DNA of 64,000 nucleotides from Bacteroidales bacterium UBA5833 (GTDB lineage: Bacteria > Bacteroidota > Bacteroidia > Bacteroidales > Lentimicrobiaceae), in the NCBI GenBank assembly GCA_002433025.1, contig DJGZ01000048.1:13741-77740 (forward strand), read 5' to 3'. Position 1 is the first letter of the stretch. Each line of letters starts with the position of its first letter. Positions 8,472-17,292 of the stretch are shown here, piece by piece. Both the position numbers and the translations under genes were made by a program. The notes under the pieces were generated by a model, which was not told the origin of the DNA, searched no databases, and saw nothing but the letters and a program-made list of their open reading frames with translations.

Positions 8472-9794
8472 ATGGAAATCCTCGTTAAAGCTGCTCAGTT
8501 ACTTTTAAGCCTGTCCATTCTCGTTATTTTTCATGAATTCGGACATTTTATATCCGCCAAGATCTTTAAAACCCGTGTGGAGAAATTTTACCTTTTCTTC
8601 AATCCATGGTTTTCGCTCTTTAAATTTAAGAAGGGCGAAACAGAGTATGGCCTTGGCTGGCTGCCTCTTGGCGGATATGTAAAAATTTCGGGGATGATTG
8701 ACGAGTCTATGGACAAGGAGCAGATGCAACTGCCTCCCCAGCCATTCGAATTCAGGAGCAAACCTGCATGGCAAAGGCTGATCATTATGCTGGGTGGAGT
8801 TACTGTCAACATCCTGCTTGCCATTGCAATTTATATAGGTATGCTCTGGATCTGGGGTGAACAGTATCTGCCGACTTCCGAAGTAAATAAATATGGTATA
8901 GTTGCTGATTCTGTGGCCCGGGAGATGGGGCTGCGCAACGGCGACAAAATTCTGTCGGTGGATAATGAACCTGTTGAAGATTTCTTTAAGATCCCCGGCA
9001 AAATCATTCTCGACAAAGCAAAGACCATACAGGTTGAGCGCGACGGGCAGCCTTTCAATGTTATAATTCCCGAAGGATTCATTGCACGGTTGCTCAAGCA
9101 TCAGTCCCCTGATTTTATCAACGCCCGTATGCCCTTTGTCATCGCGGGGTTTTCCGCTGAATCTGCTGCCAAAGCGGCCGGCGTGCTCGAAGGCGACCGC
9201 GTAATAGGGATCAACGATCTTGAGGTGCTGTATTTTGATCAGTTCAGGGAAAAAATACCGGAATACAGAAATCAGGATATAAGCCTTAAAGTGTTGCGCC
9301 AGGCCGATACCCTTACTTTTAATTTCAGGTTGCCCGAATCAGGTTTGATAGGAGCAATGACCAATCCTGCCGGCCTTTTTTCTTTCAGGGATAAGCAATA
9401 TTCCTTCTTAGCCGCTATTCCGGCAGGGTTTAACCGGACGTGGAAAGGTGTGGGGAATTACCTGAAGCAGTTGAAGCTGATCTTTTCCCCTGAAGCGAAA
9501 GCGTATGAATCTGTCGGAGGTTTCATTACAATCGGAAATATTTTTCCGTCTACCTGGGACTGGCAATCATTCTGGAGCCTTACTGCCTTTTTATCGATTA
9601 TGCTGGCAATCCTGAACGTGCTTCCGATACCTGCCCTCGATGGCGGGCATGTAATGTTCCTTTTTTATGAGATCATCACCGGACGGAAGCCTTCCGACAA
9701 GTTCCTTGAGTATGCCCAGATCGTTGGTATGGTGCTGCTTTTCGGATTGCTCATCTTTGCCAACGGGAATGACATCGTGAAATTGTTCAGATAG
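8472..9794 (+). CDS. rseP: Site-2 intramembrane metalloprotease RseP
   Basis: A 440-residue zinc protease in the inner membrane that cuts anti-sigma factors and remnant signal peptides within the membrane. The first membrane segment contains the zinc motif HEFGH (H21, E22, H25); the third zinc ligand is in the LDGGHVMF motif of the penultimate membrane segment (around residue 383). Two PDZ-like regions lie between (about 125-200 and 205-285). Length and layout match the family. It follows dxr, a common order in Bacteroidota. It could act on the membrane-anchored sigma partner at 43-44 kb, but nothing in sequence proves that. Confidence 0.95.
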   Translation: MEILVKAAQLLLSLSILVIFHEFGHFISAKIFKTRVEKFYLFFNPWFSLFKFKKGETEYGLGWLPLGGYVKISGMIDESMDKEQMQLPPQPFEFRSKPAWQRLIIMLGGVTVNILLAIAIYIGMLWIWGEQYLPTSEVNKYGIVADSVAREMGLRNGDKILSVDNEPVEDFFKIPGKIILDKAKTIQVERDGQPFNVIIPEGFIARLLKHQSPDFINARMPFVIAGFSAESAAKAAGVLEGDRVIGINDLEVLYFDQFREKIPEYRNQDISLKVLRQADTLTFNFRLPESGLIGAMTNPAGLFSFRDKQYSFLAAIPAGFNRTWKGVGNYLKQLKLIFSPEAKAYESVGGFITIGNIFPSTWDWQSFWSLTAFLSIMLAILNVLPIPALDGGHVMFLFYEIITGRKPSDKFLEYAQIVGMVLLFGLLIFANGNDIVKLFR

Positions 9795-9950
9795 TGGCGG
9801 GGCTCCGGATCAGGCATTTTGATAATGCTGAAGCGATTCAGGAACTGAAAACAGTGCAATAATCATTGCGCTGAACAAAGACTGAACCGGGAATATTCTC
9901 ATCAAATCAACAATTCAGCCCTGACGGGCCTCTGATTGATTAATCCGGGA

Positions 9951-10844
9951 TCAATCTTCAAGTTTATCTTTCAGCGATTTGAACCCCTGTCCGAGAATCT
10001 CATTGGCATCCATTACAGTAAGGAATGCCCTGGGGTCAATTTTATTGATAAATTCTTCAAGCATGGCCAGTTCGCGGCGGTTTACCACTGTAAAGATTAC
10101 TTTCTTTTCATTTCCGTTATACATCCCTTCACCTGTCAGAAAAGTACCTCCCCGGTTCAGGTCGTTGATGATTTTATCCCGGATGGCTTCGTGCTGATCG
10201 GAGACGATGAATATGGTTTTTTCGTAGGAGACTCCTTCCAGCACGGCATCTATCACTTTTCCCATCACAAAAATGGTAATCCATGAATAGAGGGGGATAT
10301 GCCAGTCGCCGAAAGCAACAAATCCCAGCAGCACAATCACGGAATCAACGCCCATCATCAGCTGGCCAAGCGGTAGCCTTGTGTACCTGGCTATGATCAT
10401 GGCAATAACATCAGAACCTCCGGAAGTGGCTTTTGCTTTGAAGATCAGACCGACCCCAACGCCAACAAGTGCACCGCCAAAGATGGAAGAAAGCAGGGGA
10501 TCGCTGTCGACCAATGGTTTGAATGCTGAAAAGTAGGAAAATATATCCACGAATAAGGAAGTAAGGACAAATCCGGTAACCGTTTTTGCACCGAAGCGGG
10601 GACCGAGGATCTTTGTGCCAAGAATTGTAAGTGGAATATTAAAGGCCAGTGCTGTAAGACCTACCGGCCACCCGAGCAGGTGGTGGATCACGATGGAAAT
10701 GCCGTAAATACCTCCCGGGACTATTTTGTAGGGTGTGATAAAAAACACATAACCGGCGGATACAAGGAGGGTTCCTGCGGTGATCAGGCCGTAGGAGATA
10801 AACCACTTCCGGGTGAACCGTTTTTCCTTCTGTAAGAAAGCCAT
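9951..10844 (-). CDS. YitT family membrane protein (DUF161/DUF2179)
   Basis: A 297-residue protein with five or six hydrophobic segments in the first 200 residues (DUF161/YitT region, with the glycine-rich GGIYGISIVIHHLLG and SGGSDVIAMIIARYTRLPLGQ motifs), followed by a soluble C-terminal domain of about 90 residues (DUF2179, ferredoxin-like fold; RGGTFLTGEGMYNGNEKKVIF). Transport has been suggested for the family but no substrate is established. It is the downstream copy of a tandem pair; the neighbour is roughly 60 percent identical by eye in the C-terminal domain. There is no -7 element in the 51-bp gap, so it is probably co-transcribed with that neighbour. Confidence 0.88.
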   Translation of the reverse strand: MAFLQKEKRFTRKWFISYGLITAGTLLVSAGYVFFITPYKIVPGGIYGISIVIHHLLGWPVGLTALAFNIPLTILGTKILGPRFGAKTVTGFVLTSLFVDIFSYFSAFKPLVDSDPLLSSIFGGALVGVGVGLIFKAKATSGGSDVIAMIIARYTRLPLGQLMMGVDSVIVLLGFVAFGDWHIPLYSWITIFVMGKVIDAVLEGVSYEKTIFIVSDQHEAIRDKIINDLNRGGTFLTGEGMYNGNEKKVIFTVVNRRELAMLEEFINKIDPRAFLTVMDANEILGQGFKSLKDKLED

Positions 10845-10895
10845 TTTTTAGCCGGATTTTAATGATTTAAAAAGACGACTGAAGCCTATGCAGCG

Positions 10896-11822
10896 CTACT
10901 CTGAAATTTTGTCGCGCAGCGATTTAAAGCCTTCGCCAAGGATTTCATTCGCATCCACAACAGTTACAAACGCTTTTGGGTCTATCTGGTGGATATACTC
11001 CTCCAGGATAGCCAGTTCTCTTCGGTTCAGGACAGTAAAAATAATGGTTTTGTCGGCATCGTTATACATTCCTTTGCCCGGAATATAGGTGCCGCCGCGG
11101 TTCAGGTCATTGATGATTTTATCGCGGATCTGCGCGAATTCTTTAGAAATGATGAAAAGCGTCTTGTCATAGCTGACACCCTGCATGGTAATGTCAATGA
11201 CCTTACCGGTTACAAAAATCACAATCCATGAATAGAGGGGAATTTTCCAATCCTGAAATACGACGAGTCCGAAGAGCACAATTACCGAATCCACATAGAT
11301 CATCAGCTGGCCCAATGGGAGACGGGTATACTTTGCGATAATCATGGCAACAATGTCCGAACCGCCTGATGTGGCTTTTGATTTGAAAATCAGGCCGAGC
11401 CCGAACCCGATCAGAACACCTCCGAATACACAGGCCATCAGCACGTCTCCGGCAAGGCCCAGGGGATCATTCTCCCCAACAATCATGGTCAGCATATCCA
11501 TAAAAACCGAGGTCAGCACAAAGCCGATCACAGTTTTTACCCCAAACCGGGGCCCCAGAACTTTTATCCCGATTATGGTGAGCGGAACATTCAGTACCAG
11601 CCCGAACAACCCTACCGGAATACCTGTTGGCCAAAAGGAAAACAGCCCTTTTGTAAGGTGATGCACCACAATTCCGATACCATAAACGCCTCCTGGGACA
11701 ATGTTGTAAGGGTTTATGAAAAATACAAAACCTGCCGCAAGGATGAACGATCCGATGACGATCAGTGCGTAGGCGATAAACCATTTTTTCGAAAAAAGTT
11801 TCTCGTTTTGAACAAATGCCAT
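10896..11822 (-). CDS. YitT family membrane protein, tandem paralogue
   Basis: A 308-residue paralogue of the following gene, with the same membrane region and C-terminal DUF2179 domain (RGGTYIPGKGMYNDADKTIIF). It has a small insertion relative to its partner in the loop near residue 55 (LTKGLFSFWPTGIPVG) and another around residue 115. Both copies keep the SGGSD and LPLGQLM motifs, so neither looks degenerate. It is the first gene of the pair; a CAAAGGTA element 49 bp upstream is a -7 box read on the minus strand. The pair looks like an old duplication; function unknown beyond membrane transport-like topology. Confidence 0.88.
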   Translation of the reverse strand: MAFVQNEKLFSKKWFIAYALIVIGSFILAAGFVFFINPYNIVPGGVYGIGIVVHHLTKGLFSFWPTGIPVGLFGLVLNVPLTIIGIKVLGPRFGVKTVIGFVLTSVFMDMLTMIVGENDPLGLAGDVLMACVFGGVLIGFGLGLIFKSKATSGGSDIVAMIIAKYTRLPLGQLMIYVDSVIVLFGLVVFQDWKIPLYSWIVIFVTGKVIDITMQGVSYDKTLFIISKEFAQIRDKIINDLNRGGTYIPGKGMYNDADKTIIFTVLNRRELAILEEYIHQIDPKAFVTVVDANEILGEGFKSLRDKISE

Positions 11823-11870
11823 GTTAAGTAATTGTTAATCAGTAATATTTGCCAAGACCCTAAGGCGTGG

Positions 11871-11878
11871 CAAAGGTA
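11871..11878 (-). promoter_or_regulatory. -7 element for YitT pair
   Basis: CAAAGGTA on the plus strand reads TACCTTTG on the minus strand, an exact TAnnTTTG match 49 bp before the start of the upstream YitT gene. No clear -33 TTG at the right spacing. Confidence 0.4.
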
Positions 11879-12108
11879 TATAGATTTTCCTGAAGAAATA
11901 CTCAGAAAAAGAAGTCTGCTCTTCGGCCGGTTTTAATTTGATATCAGGCTTTTTTTTTAATACTGTATGCGTATTTTTAAGGAAAATGTTACTTTTGTTG
12001 CATTGAATGATTAAACCAGGATGGTACTGCATAATAATTCAGTTGTTCTGGTGTTATTAATGCTGCAGAATGAAAAATCAGGGATTTCGCCTGCGGAGAT
12101 AGAATTTG

Positions 12109-12139
12109 TTGTTAATAAATCCGGAACGGGATAGCTTTG
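12109..12139 (+). promoter_or_regulatory. Promoter of porP/sprF
   Basis: A -33 TTG at 12109-12111, a 20-nt spacer and a -7 TAGCTTTG at 12132-12139 match the Bacteroidota promoter consensus in both boxes and spacing. It would give a 5' leader of about 25 nt before the ATG at 12170. Confidence 0.55.
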
Positions 12140-12169
12140 ACCTGAATCTGCTATGATATTTTTCCCAGG

Positions 12170-13156
12170 ATGACAGGAAGAAATTTAGTTGAGTTTTTTA
12201 TAAAGCCGCGACGGAGCCGGATGCTTGTGATGTTTATGTCGCTTGCCGGCCTGTTCTTTTCTTCATTTGTTTATGCCCAGCAGGAGCCTCAGTTTACCCT
12301 GAATATGTTTAACCACATGGCTGTAAATCCCGGATATGCCGGGTTGAGGGATGCCATCACGGTTACCGGGTTAATGCGGCAACAATGGATAGGAATAGAA
12401 GATGATGAGGGGAACAGGGTTTCGCCCGAGAGTTTCGTGATCTCAGGTGATGCTCCTGTCAGGATACTGAGGGGGGGGGTGTCAGCATCGGTGATGCAGG
12501 ACAAGATAGGTTATTTCAAAGATATCTATGTCAGGCTTGGGTATGCATATAACCGTCCTGTGGGCGACGGAGAGCTCGGAATCGGGTTCAATGTCGGGTT
12601 TTTAAACAAGTCGCTGGATATCGGCAAACTTAAGCCGGTTGATGATGATCCGATTCTTAAAGGGGGAACTGAGAGTACCATGTTTACAGATCTTGCAGTC
12701 GGGGCTTTTTATCAGCAGCCCGGCGGATTGTATCTGGGACTTTCAGCCACTCAGTTGTTGGAAGGCGCGCGGGAGCTGGGAACCGGCGGGCTTGATTTTC
12801 AGTTGCGCAGGCATTATTATGCTGCTGCCGGTTATGAGATCAGCTGGATCAGGAATCCGGCCTATGTGCTGATACCCGGAGTTTTTGCCAAATTTGACGG
12901 AACAACGGCTCAGGTTGATATCAACGCCAGGCTTCAGTACAATGAAAAATTCTGGGGAGGGCTGACATACAGGTTTCAGGAAACAGCTGCGGTTATGCTT
13001 GGAATGAGCGTAAAGGACCTGAGTTTCGGATACGCCTATGACATACCGCTTTCGCGGATAGGTGGAGCCGGAAGTCACGAAATAATGGTGAGGTACAGCT
13101 TTAAGCTTGAGTTGGAAAAGGCCAGAAGAAGTTTCAGGAATACCCGCTTCCTTTAA
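12170..13156 (+). CDS. Type IX secretion membrane protein PorP/SprF family
   Basis: A 328-residue outer-membrane beta-barrel protein. After a signal peptide ending near residue 37 (FSSFVYAQQ) comes the hallmark N-terminus QQEPQFTLNMFNHMAVNPGYAG, then alternating amphipathic strands to a C-terminal strand ending in SFKLELEKARRS. PorP/SprF proteins work with the GldK ring and help secrete or anchor particular T9SS cargo at the surface. In many Bacteroidota it precedes gldKLMN, as here, but each has its own promoter. A run of nine G (12471-12479) lies at about codon 101-103 and could slip to shift the frame. Confidence 0.92.
   Translation: MTGRNLVEFFIKPRRSRMLVMFMSLAGLFFSSFVYAQQEPQFTLNMFNHMAVNPGYAGLRDAITVTGLMRQQWIGIEDDEGNRVSPESFVISGDAPVRILRGGVSASVMQDKIGYFKDIYVRLGYAYNRPVGDGELGIGFNVGFLNKSLDIGKLKPVDDDPILKGGTESTMFTDLAVGAFYQQPGGLYLGLSATQLLEGARELGTGGLDFQLRRHYYAAAGYEISWIRNPAYVLIPGVFAKFDGTTAQVDINARLQYNEKFWGGLTYRFQETAAVMLGMSVKDLSFGYAYDIPLSRIGGAGSHEIMVRYSFKLELEKARRSFRNTRFL
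12471..12479 (+). repeat. Nine-G homopolymer in porP coding sequence
   Basis: A run of nine G within the N-terminal third of porP (encodes R-G-G). Gain or loss of one base would shift the frame and truncate the barrel, so it is a candidate contingency (phase-variable) tract. The present length keeps the frame open. Confidence 0.6.
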
Positions 13157-13168
13157 TTTTTAAAAAAG

Positions 13169-13198
13169 TTGGTTTAATAAATTATATTACTATTTTTG
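13169..13198 (+). promoter_or_regulatory. Promoter of gldKLMN
   Basis: A -33 TTG at 13169-13171, a 19-nt spacer and a -7 TATTTTTG at 13191-13198, an excellent match to the Bacteroidota consensus. Transcription would start near 13205, about 67 nt before gldK, separating gldKLMN expression from porP. Confidence 0.65.
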
Positions 13199-13271
13199 TC
13201 GGTCTAAAAAACGGGCAGGGATAATAAAATCAGAGTAACGCTCGTTATTTGCATTAAAATCAGGTACAAAC

Positions 13272-14627
13272 ATGAAAAGACTCTTCAACTACATCATTGC
13301 TGCCCTTATCCTGAGCAGTTGCGGAAATTCAGGTAACGGGGAACTGGTGGGTGTAAAAAAGCGTGAGAAATTTTATCAGCCCGATCCATTCGGAATGGCT
13401 TATATCCCGATGGGTAGTTTTACCATGGGGGTTGGCGATCAGGATGTGCCCTATGCACATATCAATGATCCGCGCACAGTTTCCGTGAGTGCGTTCTATA
13501 TGGATGAAACTGAGATCACCAATAATGAGTACCGGCAGTTTGTTTACTGGGTCAGGGACTCCATCGCAAGGCGCAAGCTTGGTGAAATAAAACCGGAGGT
13601 TTACCTGGTAGAAGAGAATAAGAAAACCGGTGAAACTTATGACCCCCCGTTCCTTAACTGGAAAGCCGATATTAAATGGAACGGCGAAGAGGAGCGTGAG
13701 GCGCTGGAAGATATGTTTCTCCCTGAGCATGAACGCTATTTCCGCCGCAAAGAGATCGATACCAGGAAGTTGTTCTATGAATATTACTGGGTTGATTTCA
13801 AAGCTGCAGCCGGGAAGGACTATTCAGGCGGGGATCCTGTGAATGCAGGTCTTGCCAACCGCCCGCAGGGACTGAAAGACCGCTCTCTTTATGTACGTAA
13901 AGAGATCATAAATGTTTATCCTGATACCCTTGCATGGATCCATGATTATGCATATTCCTATAATGATCCTATGACTGAGCGGTATTTCTGGCATCCGGCT
14001 TACGATAATTACCCCGTAGTCGGTGTAAACTGGAAGCAGGCCAAGGCCTTCAGTATCTGGAGAACCGAGTTGCTCAGGGCTTATCTGAACAGCAAGGGTA
14101 ATGCAGTTGTAAATGAATTCAGGCTTCCGACGGAAGCTGAATGGGAATGGGCTGCCCGTGGCGGAAATTCATTCAGCGCTTATCCCTGGGGAGGCCCCTA
14201 TACCCGCAACGAAAAAGGATGCTTCCTGGCCAACTTCAAGCCATTGCGTGGTAATTACGTGGATGATGGCGGGTTGACGCCTGTAATCGTGGCCCATTAT
14301 CCTGCCAACGACTTTGGCTTGTATGACATGGCAGGCAACGTTGCAGAATGGACAAACGATGCATTTGATGAAAGCGCATACAACTTTACCTGGGATATGA
14401 ACCCTGCATACAGCTACAATGCCAAGGACAGTGATCCTCCCGCATTGAAACGCAAGGTTGTCAGGGGCGGAAGCTGGAAGGATATTGCTTATTACCTGCA
14501 GGTAAATGCACGTTCATACGAATTCCAGGATACAGCCAAGAGCTATATCGGCTTCCGTTGTGTACAGAATTACATGGGACGCCAGAAAGATGACAACCCC
14601 GCCAGGGCATCAAAAATTTACAATTAA
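13272..14627 (+). CDS. gldK: Gliding motility/T9SS lipoprotein GldK (PorK)
   Basis: A 451-residue outer-membrane lipoprotein that, with GldN, forms the large periplasmic ring of the T9SS. The signal peptide ends in LILSSC with lipidated C17. The rest is a formylglycine-generating-enzyme/sulfatase-modifying (SUMF1-like) domain: MGSFTMGVGDQD, FYMDETEITNNEYRQFVYWV, LPTEAEWEWAARGG, and the C-terminal VVRGGSWKD and YIGFRCV blocks. In GldK this fold is structural, not known to be catalytic. First gene of the gldKLMN operon; length matches homologues. Confidence 0.97.
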   Translation: MKRLFNYIIAALILSSCGNSGNGELVGVKKREKFYQPDPFGMAYIPMGSFTMGVGDQDVPYAHINDPRTVSVSAFYMDETEITNNEYRQFVYWVRDSIARRKLGEIKPEVYLVEENKKTGETYDPPFLNWKADIKWNGEEEREALEDMFLPEHERYFRRKEIDTRKLFYEYYWVDFKAAAGKDYSGGDPVNAGLANRPQGLKDRSLYVRKEIINVYPDTLAWIHDYAYSYNDPMTERYFWHPAYDNYPVVGVNWKQAKAFSIWRTELLRAYLNSKGNAVVNEFRLPTEAEWEWAARGGNSFSAYPWGGPYTRNEKGCFLANFKPLRGNYVDDGGLTPVIVAHYPANDFGLYDMAGNVAEWTNDAFDESAYNFTWDMNPAYSYNAKDSDPPALKRKVVRGGSWKDIAYYLQVNARSYEFQDTAKSYIGFRCVQNYMGRQKDDNPARASKIYN

Positions 14628-14701
14628 TCAGGGATTACCTTTTTTCTGAAACTGAATAAACAACAAACTTTAATCACTCAACAAATTAACACGTAACTAT
14701 C

Positions 14702-15553
14702 ATGGGATTGAATAATGTCGTCAGAGGGAAAGCATTCAGGAACTTCATGGCAAAGCTTTACGGATGGGGAGCTTCTGTAGTTATTCTTGGAGCACTTTTT
14801 AAAATCAATCACTACCCCGGTGCCAATGAAATGCTCATCGTTGGTTTGGGTACTGAAGCCCTCATTTTCTTCTTTTCAGCTTTTGAACCCCCGCACGTTG
14901 AGCCTGACTGGAGTCTTGTTTATCCGGAACTGGCAGGGATGTATCACGGTGGTGGAACAGCCGGCGGTCCTAAGGGGAAAACCCCTACCCAGGAGCTTGA
15001 CAATATGCTTGAAAAAGCAAAGATCGGCCCTGAATTAATACAAAGCCTCGGCAACGGTTTGCGAAGCCTGAGCGAGAACGCCGGTAAAATGGCTGATCTT
15101 TCAAGCGCCGCTGTGGCTACCAATGATTATTCAAAAAATCTTTCAAACGCTGCAAAATCAGTGAATGATCTTTCACTGTCAGTGGCAAAAGCCAACGAGT
15201 CAACCAACCAGTTTGCAGTTACCTATCAGCAAACCGCTCAAAGTCTGGCCAAATCGGTTGAGAAATTTGATTTTACCGGTCTGGATAACAGGACATACAG
15301 CGAGCAGTTGCAGAAAATCGGAAGCAATCTGGCTGCCCTTAATGCAGTGTATGAACTTCAGCTGAAGAATTCCAATACACACCTTGAGGATACCAACAAA
15401 CTTCACTCCAGCATCAATCAATACCTTGCCAACATCAGTGGATCAAGTGAAGACATGACCCGTTACAGGCAGGAGCTCGATACACTTACCAAGAAAGTGG
15501 CTGCCCTGAACAATGTTTACGGTAACATGCTTGCAGCAATGAATGTGAAATAA
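14702..15553 (+). CDS. gldL: T9SS inner-membrane motor protein GldL (PorL)
   Basis: A 283-residue inner-membrane protein. Two membrane segments lie near the N-terminus (about residues 19-36 and 42-62), with the conserved KINHYPGANEMLIVGLGTEALIFFFSAFEP motif area that carries the acidic residue (E in NEML or TEA) proposed to conduct protons; the remaining 200 residues form a cytoplasmic, coiled-coil-rich domain. GldL and GldM form the proton-driven rotary motor that powers type IX secretion and gliding. The gene follows gldK by 74 bp and precedes gldM by 51 bp, the standard order. Confidence 0.97.
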   Translation: MGLNNVVRGKAFRNFMAKLYGWGASVVILGALFKINHYPGANEMLIVGLGTEALIFFFSAFEPPHVEPDWSLVYPELAGMYHGGGTAGGPKGKTPTQELDNMLEKAKIGPELIQSLGNGLRSLSENAGKMADLSSAAVATNDYSKNLSNAAKSVNDLSLSVAKANESTNQFAVTYQQTAQSLAKSVEKFDFTGLDNRTYSEQLQKIGSNLAALNAVYELQLKNSNTHLEDTNKLHSSINQYLANISGSSEDMTRYRQELDTLTKKVAALNNVYGNMLAAMNVK

Positions 15554-15604
15554 TTTTGCTGTTGATATTAAACTGATTTTTAACACTACAAGATAAATTT
15601 TAAT

Positions 15605-17161
15605 ATGGCTGGATACAAGGAGACACCGCGACAAAAAATGATCGCGATGATGTACCTGGTGTTGACTGCTCTGCTTGCCCTTAATGTGTCTGTAGAGATC
15701 ATTCAGGCTTTCGTCTCGGTAAACAACAGTATGGAGAATACCAACGAGAACCTCAAGCTGAAGATCGATGAGACTTACGCAAGGTTTGAGCAACAGAACC
15801 TGATGAATGAAGCAAAAGTGGGTCCTTTCTGGACCAGGGCCCAGGAGGTAAGGAGTCTTTCCAATGACCTGATTTCTTATATTGAAGCTATCAAATGGGA
15901 TGTAATTGCCAGATCGGAAAAGATCACGGTGGATGAAGCAAAAGTTACCCCGCTTTCAGAGATTCAGAGCAGGGATAAGTATGATGTTTCGACCAATTAT
16001 TTCTTCGGCGGCTCCCAGGATGGTTCGAAAGGCAAGGCCGGTGAACTCAGGCTGAAAATTGAAAAGTTTAAAACCGATGTCATCAATCAGCTGGATGAAA
16101 AACACCGCGCCAATGTAAAACTCGGAATGGATACCGAAGGTCCTTACAAAGATGCCAATGGTAAGAATCAGAACTGGGAACAGCACAATTTTTATCACGT
16201 GATTCTCGCCGCCAATGTTACCTTTCTCAATAAGCTGATTGCGGATGTGCGCAATGTTGAAATTGACGTGGTTTCTTTGCTCTACGGCTCCATTTCTGCC
16301 GAAGACTACAAGTTTGATATGGTTCAGCCCAAGGTTATCCCTAACTCAAAACTGGTTTTCCAGGGAGATACCTACGAAGCCGAAATTATGGTTGCTGCAC
16401 TCGACTCTAAACAGAATCCTGAAGTGGTAATCGGCGGACGCACTATCCCTGCTTCGGGTGGTATTGCAAAATATACCGTTACCGCCGGTGCTACCGGCTT
16501 GCAGACTTACCGCGGAACCATAAAAGTTGCCGGTCCTGATGGTGAATTGAGAGAATATCCGTTTGAAAGCGAATATTTTGTTATGACCCCTTCACTTACC
16601 GTGGCCCCTACCAAAATGAACGTGCTGTATGCCAATGTAGATAACCCCATCTCCATTGCTGCTTCAGGTATACCTGAATCGCAGATTCAACCGACCATCA
16701 GTTCGGGTACTTTGCGGCGCGATGGTAAGGATTGGATTGCCCGGGTGCCTCTCGGACAGAAAGCCACCATCTCGGTAGTCCATAATGACGGAAAAACACA
16801 AAGGAAAATGGGTTCGGCAGAATTCAGGATCAAGCGCGTTCCGGATCCCAAAGCATTTATTGCAAATACGGATGGAGGCCCCGTTCAGAAGAATATGCTG
16901 CTCGCAGCCAGGGCAATTATCCCCCGTATGCCGGATGATTTCGATTTCGACCTTAATTTTGAGATCGTTTCCTATACGTTTGTCGGAGTGCGCGGCGGTG
17001 ATACATATGAACGCCCGGGAACCGGTAATGTTCTGACACAGGAAATGCAGACCTTTATTTCTAACTGTAAACGCGGAGAGAGGATCTGGCTGGAGAACAT
17101 TATCGCACGTGGCCCTGACGGAAACCGCAGATTGGGTACCATCAGTCTTATCGTACAATAA
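15605..17161 (+). CDS. gldM: T9SS motor/shaft protein GldM (PorM)
   Basis: A 518-residue protein with the typical N-terminus (AGYKETPRQKMIAMMYLVLTALLALNVS), one membrane segment at about residues 16-36, and a large periplasmic part consisting of a helical D1 domain (about 40-220) and three Ig-like domains (about 225-515). The dimeric shaft spans the periplasm and carries motor rotation to the GldK-GldN ring. The length matches PorM (about 516). The C-terminus (RRLGTISLIVQ) is also typical. Located between gldL and gldN. Confidence 0.97.
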   Translation: MAGYKETPRQKMIAMMYLVLTALLALNVSVEIIQAFVSVNNSMENTNENLKLKIDETYARFEQQNLMNEAKVGPFWTRAQEVRSLSNDLISYIEAIKWDVIARSEKITVDEAKVTPLSEIQSRDKYDVSTNYFFGGSQDGSKGKAGELRLKIEKFKTDVINQLDEKHRANVKLGMDTEGPYKDANGKNQNWEQHNFYHVILAANVTFLNKLIADVRNVEIDVVSLLYGSISAEDYKFDMVQPKVIPNSKLVFQGDTYEAEIMVAALDSKQNPEVVIGGRTIPASGGIAKYTVTAGATGLQTYRGTIKVAGPDGELREYPFESEYFVMTPSLTVAPTKMNVLYANVDNPISIAASGIPESQIQPTISSGTLRRDGKDWIARVPLGQKATISVVHNDGKTQRKMGSAEFRIKRVPDPKAFIANTDGGPVQKNMLLAARAIIPRMPDDFDFDLNFEIVSYTFVGVRGGDTYERPGTGNVLTQEMQTFISNCKRGERIWLENIIARGPDGNRRLGTISLIVQ

Positions 17162-17292
17162 GAGAGATGCCGAATCGTTTTACCATGCAGATGCATCTTA
17201 AAACATTGCTAGCAGGAATTACTGCAAAAGATTTTTGAATCCGGTTTGTCAGCAAAATCCTGTCTGAAAACCGAAAAATAAAGTAACGACGG

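Larger units (their letters stand above)
11823..12169. other. Divergent intergenic region, YitT pair / porP
   Basis: A 347-bp non-coding gap between divergent transcripts. It holds a minus-strand -7 element at 11871-11878, a nine-T run near 11950-11958, an isolated TACTTTTG at 11990-11997, and the probable porP promoter at 12109-12139. A 65-codon minus-strand open frame in it has no protein-like character. No RNA gene is seen. Confidence 0.6.

Noticed and set aside
11835..12032. 65-codon minus-strand open frame in the YitT-porP gap
   Set aside because: Lysine- and isoleucine-rich low-complexity sequence over AT-rich DNA that also holds promoter elements; no homology pattern.
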